NCBI GenBank assembly: GCA_016875515.1
Contig: VGRA01000027.1
Location: forward strand, 1-12,532
Direction: 5' to 3'
From: Deltaproteobacteria bacterium
Lineage (GTDB): Bacteria > Myxococcota > Myxococcia > Myxococcales > Myxococcaceae
Length of the DNA: 12,532 bases
Both the position numbers and the translations under genes were made by a program. This document shows, in pieces, positions 7,225-12,532 of the stretch. The notes below the pieces were generated by a model that was not told the DNA's origin, ran no database searches, and saw only the letters and a list, made by a program, of their open reading frames with translations. Within the stretch, counting starts at the first letter, position 1. Every line of letters begins with the position of its first letter.

Positions 7225-8052
7225 ATGAACCGCTCCCTGCTGACGCTGCTGTTGCCGCTCGCCGCCCACGCCGCCCCGCCGGACCTGGGCTACGCGCAGG
7301 CGTCCAACTACTTCAAGCGCGAGGCCCGCCCCACCCAGTACCAGCCCATGCACATGGTGGACGGCAAGGAGGGCACCGCGTGGTGCAGCGCGTCCGGGGA
7401 CCCGCTGGTGGAGCGGCTCACCTTCGGCTTCAAGGGGGAGGTGAAGGTGGACGAGGTGCGCGTGCTCACCGGCAACGCCGCGGACGGCGAGAGCTGGAAG
7501 GCCTTCGGCCGGGTGAAGAAGCTGTCCATCAAGGGGCTGGGCGGCGGCGCCACGGTGACGCTCGCGGACGAGCAGGGGCTGCAGGCGGTGGCGCTGAAGA
7601 CGCCGGTGGAGGGGGCGGAGTTCGCGGTGGAGGTGCTGGATCTCTTCCCCGCGGACGACCTGGACCAGCCCACCTGCCTCTCGGAGCTCACCTTCTATTC
7701 CGGGGGCAAGCCGCTGGCGGCCTCCTGGCTGACGCCCCAGTGGAAGCACGACCGGACGCTCGCGCCGCTGCTGGGCACCTGGTACGCCGGCTCTCCCGGC
7801 GCCCCCACCCACTTCCTGAGCCTCTACGCAGACGGCACGTGGCGCTACGCGCACGAGCCTTGGGACTCGCCCCGGGACAGCAAGTCCCTGTCCGGCAGCT
7901 ACGAGCTGTCCGGCAGCACGGTCCAGTTGCTGCTGGAGGGCGGGGCGAAGGTGGCGGTTCGCCTGGACGCGAGGAAGGGCGCGGAGCCGGCGCTGGCCGT
8001 GGACAGCGGCGCCCCCGAGCCGTTCAAGCGTCCGTGGCGCGCGCAGCCATAG
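7225..8052 (+). CDS. Secreted protein with discoidin-like (NADase-type glycan-binding) domain
   Basis: The 275-residue protein has a signal peptide (about 1-16, ending AAHA before APPD). Residues 22-165 resemble the F5/8C-like, NADase-type glycan-binding fold. Visible hallmarks are YAQASNYF, VDGKEGTAWC (45-54), a hydrophobic strand with DEVRVLTGN (76-84), and NRVK-like GRVKKLSI (95-102), ending with SELTFYSGGKPL (153-164). Cys54 and Cys151 are the only cysteines and could bond. Residues 180-250 form a second short beta-rich unit (LLGTWY, YADGTWRY, SGSYELSGSTVQL), reminiscent of lipocalin-like 'DGTW' domains. ATG at 7225 has GAGG six bases upstream and gives the signal peptide; an in-frame GTG or similar start at 7177 would precede it and is unlikely. 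It is transcribed divergently from the PPC-repeat operon, so the two secreted proteins may share control. The ligand is unknown. The domain assignment is from pattern recognition only. Confidence 0.82.
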   Translation: MNRSLLTLLLPLAAHAAPPDLGYAQASNYFKREARPTQYQPMHMVDGKEGTAWCSASGDPLVERLTFGFKGEVKVDEVRVLTGNAADGESWKAFGRVKKLSIKGLGGGATVTLADEQGLQAVALKTPVEGAEFAVEVLDLFPADDLDQPTCLSELTFYSGGKPLAASWLTPQWKHDRTLAPLLGTWYAGSPGAPTHFLSLYADGTWRYAHEPWDSPRDSKSLSGSYELSGSTVQLLLEGGAKVAVRLDARKGAEPALAVDSGAPEPFKRPWRAQP

Positions 8053-8063
8053 CCGCCCGCGTG

Positions 8064-8094
8064 GGCCGCGTCAGCCGCCCGCGGCCTTCTTCTT
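8064..8094 (+). terminator. Possible rho-independent terminator at the convergent junction
   Basis: GGCCGCG (8064-8070) and CGCGGCC (8080-8086) form a perfect 7-bp stem with a 9-base loop, followed by TTCTTCTT (8087-8094). It starts 12 bases after the stop of the plus-strand gene and overlaps the 3' end of the minus-strand zinc-ribbon gene. The T tract is interrupted, so the assignment is tentative. Confidence 0.4.
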
Positions 8095-8460
8095 CCCGGT
8101 GAAGTCCCGGAAGAACGCGACGATCTCCACCACCGCCGCCTTGGCGTCCGGGGCGTCGTCGAAGCCGGACTCCAGGAAGGTGCCGCCGCAGGACTCGCAG
8201 GTTTCGTAGCCGAGCGGGTGGTTGCGGTCCCCGCCCATGATCCGCACCAGGTCCACCAGGCACTCCGGGCACTGCCCCGTCAGCGCGTCCCCGTCCAGCT
8301 TCCCGCCCAGGCTCTCCAGCCCCGGCAGGTTGTTGTGCAGGAGAGTCCGGTTCAGGTCCGACACGTCGATCCACAGGCCGCCGCACTCACTGCACTTGCG
8401 CAGGTTGAAGTCATCCCCGGCGAGATCGGACATCTCGACGTTGCAGCTGACGCAATTCAT
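8071..8460 (-). CDS. Zinc-ribbon (zf-TFIIB type) protein with two Cys4 sites
   Basis: The 129-residue protein holds two successive zinc-ribbon units. The first uses Cys3/Cys6 and Cys23/Cys26 (CSECGGLWID, 23-32). The second uses Cys64/Cys67 and Cys88/Cys91 (CESCGGTFLESG, 88-99). The CxxCGG-W/F-hydrophobic pattern is that of Pfam zf-TFIIB-like bacterial proteins, whose function is mostly unknown; the fold suggests zinc binding and possibly protein or nucleic-acid contact. The C-terminus is a short amphipathic helix ending in a basic tail. ATG at 8460 puts the first CxxC at residue 3; AGGAG lies about 12 bases upstream, a little far. The 25 codons open upstream do not look coding. It lies 122 bases downstream of murA on the same strand with its own candidate promoter, and converges with the secreted protein gene, with 18 bases between them. 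Confidence 0.88.
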   Translation of the reverse strand: MNCVSCNVEMSDLAGDDFNLRKCSECGGLWIDVSDLNRTLLHNNLPGLESLGGKLDGDALTGQCPECLVDLVRIMGGDRNHPLGYETCESCGGTFLESGFDDAPDAKAAVVEIVAFFRDFTGKKKAAGG

Positions 8461-8519
8461 GAGTGCGTGTGGCTCCTGCGGTGGGGGGAGGGGTCCCCCG
8501 GTGGGATGACCAAGCCTAG

Positions 8520-8549
8520 AGCATACGGCCCGCATTTTTGGGGATGCAA
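8520..8549 (-). promoter_or_regulatory. Candidate sigma-70-type promoter for the zinc-ribbon gene
   Basis: On the minus strand TTGCAT (8544-8549) and TATGCT (8520-8525) are separated by 18 bases, in one of the few A/T-richer patches of the window. Matches to consensus are three and four of six. It would give a leader of roughly 50 bases before the ATG at 8460. The GCAT/ATGC pair around the A run here could instead be a weak hairpin after murA. Confidence 0.35.
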
Positions 8550-8582
8550 CTTGCCTGTCGCCGCCCTCAAGGCTGCCGGCCG

Positions 8583-9848
8583 TCAGCCTTTCACGCGGCG
8601 GACGTTGGCGCCCACCCCGCGCAGCTTCTTCTCGATGTGCTCGTACCCGCGGTCCAGGTGGTAGACGCGGGACACCTCGGTCCGTCCTTCCGCCCTCAGC
8701 CCCGCCAGCACGAGCGAGGCGGACGCGCGCAGGTCCGTGGCCATCACCTGCGCCCCGGAGAGCTTCTTGACCCCCTTCACCACCGCGGTGGGGCCCGAGA
8801 TGGAGATGTCCGCCCCCATCCGGTGCAGCTCCGGCACGTGCATGAAGCGGTTCTCGAAGATGTTCTCGCTGATGACCGAGGTGCCGTTGGCCACGGACAT
8901 GAGCACCATCAACTGCGCCTGCATGTCCGTGGGGAAGCCGGGGTGCTCCGCGGTCTTGATGTCCACGGGCTTGAGCACCCGGGGGCCCTTGCAGCGGATT
9001 CCGCCCGCCTCCGTGGTGAGGGTGCAGCCGGCCTCGCGCAGCTTCAGCAGCACCGCCTCCAGGTGCTCGGGCACCGCGTTCTTCACCAGCACGTTGCCGC
9101 CGGTGATGGCCGCCGCGACCAGGAACGTCCCCGCCTCCACGCGGTCCGGGATGATGGCGTGGTCCATGGGGCGCAGCTCGTCCACCCCGTCAATGGTGAT
9201 GACGTCCGAGCCCGCCCCTTCAATGCGCGCCCCCATCTTGTTGAGGACGTTGGCCAGTTCCTCCACCTCCGGCTCGCGCGCGGCGTTCTCCAGCACCGTG
9301 CGGCCCCTGGCCAGCACCGCCGCCATCATCACGTTCTCCGTGCCGGTGACGGTGATGACGTCGAAGTTGACGGTAGCCCCGCGCAGCCGCTTGCAGCGCG
9401 CCTCCACGTAGCCCTCGGTGAGGGTGATCTCCGCCCCCATGGCCTTCAGCCCCTTGAGGTGCTGGTCGATGGGCCGGGCGCCAATGGCGCAACCGCCCGG
9501 CATGGAGACGCGCGCCCGCCCGTAGCGGGCCACCAGCGGCCCCAGCACCAGCACGGAGGCGCGCATGGTCTTCACCAGCTCGTAGGGCGCCTCGGGGTGG
9601 ACCGGGCCGTCTATCAGCACCTCGCACGTGCTCTTCTTATTCCCGGTGAGCCGCTCGGCCTTCGCCCCCATCACCCGCAGCACCTCGAGCATGGTGGCCA
9701 CGTCCGCCAGCTCCGGCACGTTGCGGAGGATGTGGTGTCCGCGCGACAGCAGGGAGGCGGCAATGATGGGCAGCGCTGCGTTCTTCGCCCCGGACACCGG
9801 CACCTCGCCCGACAGCACGTTCCCGCCCTGCACGACAATTTTATCCAA
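8583..9848 (-). CDS. murA: UDP-N-acetylglucosamine 1-carboxyvinyltransferase MurA
   Basis: MurA transfers enolpyruvate from PEP to UDP-GlcNAc in the cytoplasm, the first committed step of peptidoglycan synthesis. The 421-residue length is canonical. Conserved elements are GAKNAALP (20-27) with Lys22-Asn23, the active-site loop with Cys120 in [14 protein letters not shown] (115-128), and [13 protein letters not shown] near the C-terminus. The active-site Cys is present, so the enzyme should be of the fosfomycin-sensitive type (family knowledge). I chose the TTG at 9848 because AAGGAG lies seven bases upstream and the protein then begins (M)DKIVVQGG, as family members do. The longer open frame from 9881 adds 11 residues with no homology. 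The start overlaps the prmC stop by eight bases (TTGGATAA), so translation is likely coupled to prmC. The two consecutive residues Thr-Gly-Asn-Lys-Lys after 67 show normal family variation. Confidence 0.96.
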   Translation of the reverse strand: MDKIVVQGGNVLSGEVPVSGAKNAALPIIAASLLSRGHHILRNVPELADVATMLEVLRVMGAKAERLTGNKKSTCEVLIDGPVHPEAPYELVKTMRASVLVLGPLVARYGRARVSMPGGCAIGARPIDQHLKGLKAMGAEITLTEGYVEARCKRLRGATVNFDVITVTGTENVMMAAVLARGRTVLENAAREPEVEELANVLNKMGARIEGAGSDVITIDGVDELRPMDHAIIPDRVEAGTFLVAAAITGGNVLVKNAVPEHLEAVLLKLREAGCTLTTEAGGIRCKGPRVLKPVDIKTAEHPGFPTDMQAQLMVLMSVANGTSVISENIFENRFMHVPELHRMGADISISGPTAVVKGVKKLSGAQVMATDLRASASLVLAGLRAEGRTEVSRVYHLDRGYEHIEKKLRGVGANVRRVKG

Positions 9849-10719
9849 GGCCTTGCTCCTTCGGTTGCGTCCCGTAGGCAAACCGGTCCCTGCGCTCCAG
9901 GTCCTTGACCACCCGGACCTGCCCGTACCCCGCGCCCTGCAGCAGCCCCCGCACCGCCTCGCCCTGCGCCTCGCCCAGCTCCAGCGCCAGCAGCCCGCCG
10001 GGCTTCAGCGCCCGCCGGGCCTCCACCGCCACCCGCCGCAATAAGTCCAGCCCGTCCGCACCGCCGTCCAACGCCATGCGGGGCTCGCTCCTCACCTCCA
10101 GCGACAGCGAGCGGATCTCCCCCGTTGCCACGTAGGGCGGGTTGGACACCACCACGTCGAAGCGGGTCCCGGGCGGCACGGGGCCCAGCAGGTCCCCCTG
10201 CAGCACCGTCACGCGCCCGCCCACCCCGTGCGCCTCCGCGTTGGCCCGCGCCACGTCCGCCGCGTCCGGAGACAGCTCGGTGGCCCACACCGAGGCCCCC
10301 TCGCGCTCGGCCGCCACCGTCACGCCAATGCAGCCGGACCCCGCGCAGACGTCCAGCACCCGGCAGTGCCCCTCCTTCGGCAGGTGCTGCAGGACGGACT
10401 CCACCAGCAGCTCCGTCTCCGGGCGCGGGATGAGCACGCGCCGGTCCACCAGGAAGGGGCGGCCGTAGAACTCCTTCTTCCCCACCAGGTACTGCGTGGG
10501 CTCGCCGTCGGCCCGCTTCTCGATGAGGCCCCGGTACGCGGCCAGCTCCGCCTTCTGCAGCGGCCGGTCCAGGTCCACGTACAGCCGCACCCGCGTCACC
10601 CCCAGGACGTGGGCGAGCAGGATCTCGGCGGTCAGCCGCGGCGCGTCCAGCCCCTTCTTCTCGAAGTGGGAGGCGGTCCAGGTCAGCACCCGGCGCACCG
10701 TCCAGGGCTCGGTGCTCAT
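9841..10719 (-). CDS. prmC: Peptide chain release factor N5-glutamine methyltransferase PrmC
   Basis: PrmC (HemK) uses S-adenosylmethionine to methylate the GGQ glutamine of RF1 and RF2, raising termination efficiency. The 292-residue protein has the N-terminal helical release-factor-binding domain (about 1-85) and the family linker [11 protein letters not shown] (97-107). The SAM-binding motif is [12 protein letters not shown] (121-132), and the substrate-glutamine motif NPPY is at 193-196. Length and order are normal. ATG at 10719 overlaps the prfA stop (ATGA), and no strong Shine-Dalgarno precedes it, so its translation probably depends on prfA. The gene encoding its RF1 substrate is therefore directly upstream in the same transcript, a common bacterial arrangement. 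The last codons carry the ribosome site and TTG start of murA. Confidence 0.96.
   Translation of the reverse strand: MSTEPWTVRRVLTWTASHFEKKGLDAPRLTAEILLAHVLGVTRVRLYVDLDRPLQKAELAAYRGLIEKRADGEPTQYLVGKKEFYGRPFLVDRRVLIPRPETELLVESVLQHLPKEGHCRVLDVCAGSGCIGVTVAAEREGASVWATELSPDAADVARANAEAHGVGGRVTVLQGDLLGPVPPGTRFDVVVSNPPYVATGEIRSLSLEVRSEPRMALDGGADGLDLLRRVAVEARRALKPGGLLALELGEAQGEAVRGLLQGAGYGQVRVVKDLERRDRFAYGTQPKEQGLG
9856..9861 (-). promoter_or_regulatory. murA: Shine-Dalgarno AAGGAG for the murA TTG start
   Basis: AAGGAG on the minus strand lies inside the last codons of prmC, seven bases before the TTG at 9848. It is close to the ideal anti-16S match and is the main reason for placing the murA start at a TTG codon. 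Confidence 0.7.
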
Positions 10720-11795
10720 GCCGCCGGGCCCGAGGCCCCCTGCTCCTTGAGCGCCTCCGCCTGGAAGTGGGTGCGGCAGGCCGTCACCACGTCCTCCAGG
10801 TCCCCGCCCATCAGCGCGGGCAGGTTGTGCCGCGTGTAACCGATGCGGTGGTCCGTCATCCGGTCCTGCGGGAAGTTGTAGGTGCGGATTTTTTCGCTCC
10901 GGTCACCGGTGCCCACCTGGCCGCGCCGGGCCGCGTCCCGCTCGGTCCGCAGCTTCTCCTGCTCCAGCTCGTACAGCTTGGTGGCCAGCATCTTCATGGC
11001 CATGGCGCGGTTCTTCGTCTGGCTCTTCTCCTGCTGGCACTTCACCACGATGCCGGAGGGCTTGTGGATGAGCCGCACCGCCGAGTCCGTTGTGTTGACG
11101 CTCTGGCCGCCCGCGCCGGTGGAGCGCATCACCTGCATCTCGATGTCCGCCGGGCTGATCTTCACGTCCACCTCCTCCATCTCCGGCAGCACGGAGACGG
11201 TGATGGTGGAGGTATGGATGCGCCCCTGCGTCTCGGTGGCCGGCACGCGCTGGACGCGGTGCACCCCGGACTCGTACTTGAGCGTGCTGAAGACGGCGTC
11301 CCCGGCGAACGTCAGCGTGGCGGCCTTCACGCCGCCGGCGTTCCCGGGCTCCAGGTCCAGCAGGTCCGACTTCCACCCGCGCTTGTCCGCGTAGCGCAGG
11401 TACATCTGCATCACTTCCCCGGCGAACAGCCCCGCCTCGTCCCCCCCCGCCCCCTGGCGGATCTCCACGATGACGTTCTTCTCGTCGTTGGGATCCTTCG
11501 GGATGAGCAGCACCTTCAGCTGCGCCTCCAGCTCCTCCCGCTGGGCGCGCAGCGGGGCCAGCTGCTCGCGGCCGAGCTCCCGCTCCTCCTCCGAGCCGTT
11601 GAGCCACTCCTCGGCCACCCTCAGGTCGCCGAGCACGCCCCTGTAGGTCCGGTAGGTCTCGACGAGCTTCTCCAGCCCCGAGCGCTCCTTCATCACCGTG
11701 CGGAGGCGGTCCGAGTCTCCCAGGGTCTCCGGGTTGGACAGGTCGGCGGTGAGCCGCTCGAAGCGGCGCTCCACCTCGTCGAGCTTGTCGATCAT
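10716..11795 (-). CDS. prfA: Peptide chain release factor 1 (RF1)
   Basis: RF1 recognises UAA and UAG in the ribosomal A site and triggers peptide release. The 359-residue protein is full length: an N-terminal coiled-coil region (about 1-95), [14 protein letters not shown] (114-127), the codon-recognition tripeptide PAT at 185-187 (RF1-specific; RF2 has SPF), and the peptidyl-transferase motif GGQ at 229-231 in [15 protein letters not shown]. Ser after GGQ replaces the His of E. coli RF1 and is common in other phyla. Gln231 is the expected PrmC target. ATG at 11795 gives the family N-terminus [15 protein letters not shown]. Its ribosome site is poor and two small inverted repeats lie in the 67-base leader. 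First gene of the prfA-prmC-murA cluster. Confidence 0.97.
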   Translation of the reverse strand: MIDKLDEVERRFERLTADLSNPETLGDSDRLRTVMKERSGLEKLVETYRTYRGVLGDLRVAEEWLNGSEEERELGREQLAPLRAQREELEAQLKVLLIPKDPNDEKNVIVEIRQGAGGDEAGLFAGEVMQMYLRYADKRGWKSDLLDLEPGNAGGVKAATLTFAGDAVFSTLKYESGVHRVQRVPATETQGRIHTSTITVSVLPEMEEVDVKISPADIEMQVMRSTGAGGQSVNTTDSAVRLIHKPSGIVVKCQQEKSQTKNRAMAMKMLATKLYELEQEKLRTERDAARRGQVGTGDRSEKIRTYNFPQDRMTDHRIGYTRHNLPALMGGDLEDVVTACRTHFQAEALKEQGASGPAA

Positions 11796-11862
11796 GGCGC
11801 GGCAGTCGTTCTGCCCGCTGCCACGTCATATGGCAAGCGCCGCCTTGGGACCGGGGGCCGTC
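11796..11862 (-). promoter_or_regulatory. prfA leader with two small inverted repeats
   Basis: Between the small upstream gene and prfA, two inverted repeats lie back to back. TGCCA/TGGCA (11819-11823 and 11831-11835) has a 7-base loop containing CATATG. GGCAG/CTGCC (11801-11805 and 11811-11815) has a 5-base loop and sits where a Shine-Dalgarno would be expected. Stems are only 5 bp, so in such GC-rich DNA they may be chance. No confident promoter elements are visible. Confidence 0.25.
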
Positions 11863-11932
11863 TCAGTGCCGCGGTCCGTGCGAGGGCGCATGCCCCTGGG
11901 CCGCCCGCTGCCGCAGCGCGTGCAGCAGCTCC

Positions 11933-12145
11933 TTACGTCCGGTCCACCAGCTCCTCCGGTGCCGAGTCCGTTACCTCGCCCACGGCCGTCCCCGCGTGCC
12001 GCGGCCGCGGCTCGAGCGCGTTCCACCGCTCGCGCAGCTCCATCCCGCCGAGGTGCAACTGCACCCGGATCTCCCCCGCCATGGCCTCCAGCTGCCGCAC
12101 CGCGTGGCTCCACCGATTCGCCCTCGCCGCCTTGTCCGTTGCCAT
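11933..12145 (-). CDS. Small uncharacterised protein, C-terminus probably frameshifted
   Basis: The 70-residue frame has the strong G/C third-position bias of the real genes here and encodes a charged, mostly helical protein (RWSHAVRQLEAMAGEIRVQL at 11-30), without signal peptide or membrane segment. I do not recognise a named family. It stops at TAA 11933-11935. The neighbouring frame then reads RKELLHALRQRAAQGHAPSH and ends with TGA at 11863-11865, again with strong GC3 bias, whereas the original frame loses that bias after the stop. One extra base near 11936-11950 would explain this; the repaired product would have 93 residues and continue as helix. ATG at 12145 has GGGAGG only two bases upstream, an unusually short spacing. 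It lies upstream of prfA on the same strand (67 bases to prfA from the repaired stop) and is divergent from the usp gene. Confidence 0.6.
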   Translation of the reverse strand: MATDKAARANRWSHAVRQLEAMAGEIRVQLHLGGMELRERWNALEPRPRHAGTAVGEVTDSAPEELVDRT

Positions 12146-12211
12146 GGCCTCCCAAGCTGGGCACGCCCCGCGCCACCCGCCATGGCCGCTGCCGCACTGC
12201 CGCGTGCTGGA

Positions 12212-12249
12212 CGGGCGGCCCCGGCTGGGCTTGCCGCTGCGGCCGCCCG
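12212..12249. promoter_or_regulatory. Nested inverted repeat upstream of usp
   Basis: CGGGCGGCC (12212-12220) and GGCCGCCCG (12241-12249) are perfect 9-bp inverted arms around a 20-base loop. Inside the loop CGGC (12222-12225) pairs with GCCG (12233-12236). The structure ends 20 bases before the ATG at 12270, in the 124-base divergent region between the small gene and usp. It could be an operator or a leader hairpin. No convincing -10/-35 pair is visible in 12146-12269. Confidence 0.4.
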
Positions 12250-12269
12250 GACGGACCGTGGCCCCACCT

Positions 12270-12532
12270 ATGCATTGGAGCCTGGTGGGCGTGGATGCGT
12301 CCGGGCCGGCCGAGCAGGCAGCCCGGTTCGCGGCGGGACTGGCCGCGGGGGCAGGGGCAGGGGTGCGCCTGGCCTACGTCTCCGTCTCCGACCTGCTTCC
12401 CGAGCGACCGTACGCGAAGCTGGTGAAGGAGATGGCCGAGGAGGAGGCGCGGCATGTGCAAGCGGTGCTGGCCCGCGTGGCGGCGGGGCTGCAGGGCTGC
12501 CCGGTGTAAACGCGGCACGTCACCGGCCCGCC
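12270..12532 (+). pseudogene. Universal stress protein (UspA family), N-terminal half, apparent in-frame stop; continues past window
   Basis: The frame opens MHWSLVGVDASGPAEQAARF, the beta1-alpha1 signature of UspA-type proteins (VGVDxSxxAExAxxFAxxLA), followed by VRLAYVSVSDLLPE and a charged helix (EMAEEEARHVQAVLARVAAG). TAA at 12507-12509 ends it after 79 residues, about half a normal Usp domain. In the same frame the sequence continues TRHVTGPP to the window edge, just as expected for the next Usp strand and turn (V-x-G-x-P). The stop looks like a single-base change, for example GAA or CAA to TAA. The ATP-binding G-x2-G-x9-G(S/T) motif would lie beyond the window and cannot be checked. The Shine-Dalgarno is weak. 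Usp proteins are cytosolic stress-response nucleotide binders; no specific role can be inferred. A natural short Usp is less likely. Confidence 0.62.

Noticed and set aside
7120..7854. Upstream extension of the PPC-repeat protein frame (about 245 codons)
   Set aside because: It is antisense to the secreted glycan-binding-like gene and lacks any domain. The signal peptide at ATG 7119 marks the real start.
8482..8500. G-run and C-run near 8482-8500 as a terminator or G-quadruplex
   Set aside because: The possible stem is short with a small loop and no T tract. The G runs are not arranged in four tracts.
10767..12509. 580-residue plus-strand open frame antisense to prfA
   Set aside because: Only its last 79 codons (usp) are coding. 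The rest is His/Leu/Arg-rich shadow translation opposite the unmistakable prfA gene.

Overview
The window is a stretch of bacterial chromosome with very high G+C (about 70%). Codons strongly prefer G or C at the third position, and there are many GTG and TTG starts. The gene content points to a myxobacterium (Myxococcales, probably the Cystobacterineae side): a sigma-54-dependent response regulator, secreted repeat proteins, a short zinc-ribbon protein, and a prfA-prmC-murA cluster. The taxonomic call is an inference from composition and family resemblance, not from a marker search. No rRNA, tRNA, CRISPR array, insertion sequence or phage gene is visible.

Layout from left to right. (1) Positions 1-1287, plus strand: the 3' part of an NtrC-type response regulator gene. 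It carries an in-frame TGA where the invariant Trp of the sensor II motif should be, then a frameshift near a run of five C, so it looks like a pseudogene. (2) Positions 1294-7119, minus strand: five tightly packed genes. In transcription order these are a secreted protein with four PPC-like modules, a short-chain dehydrogenase, argJ, a HAD-IB phosphatase and an organophosphate:phosphate antiporter-like MFS transporter. Junctions are ATGA or GTGA overlaps or gaps of 1-7 bases, so this is almost certainly one translationally coupled operon. (3) Positions 7120-7224: a 105-base divergent intergenic region holding an inverted repeat. (4) Positions 7225-8052, plus strand: a secreted protein with a discoidin-like, NADase-type glycan-binding fold followed by a small beta-rich domain. 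It converges with (5) positions 8071-8460, minus strand: a protein with two zinc ribbons (zf-TFIIB type).

(6) Positions 8583-11795, minus strand: prfA (release factor RF1), prmC (methylates the GGQ glutamine of release factors) and murA (first committed step of peptidoglycan synthesis), all overlapping. RF1 and its modifying enzyme are thus coupled, and murA follows from a TTG start inside the last codons of prmC. (7) Positions 11863-12145, minus strand: a small uncharacterised protein whose C-terminus appears frameshifted. (8) Position 12270 to the end, plus strand: the N-terminal half of a universal stress protein with an apparent premature TAA.

The central genes are intact. The three genes near the window edges (response regulator, small protein, Usp) each carry at least one apparent lesion. 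This is either real decay or base-call/indel error, and the sequence alone cannot separate the two. I see no convincing novel defence or mobile system. The most interesting unexplained items are the mixed operon around argJ, the four-module secreted protein with its divergent secreted neighbour, and the cluster of disrupted reading frames.
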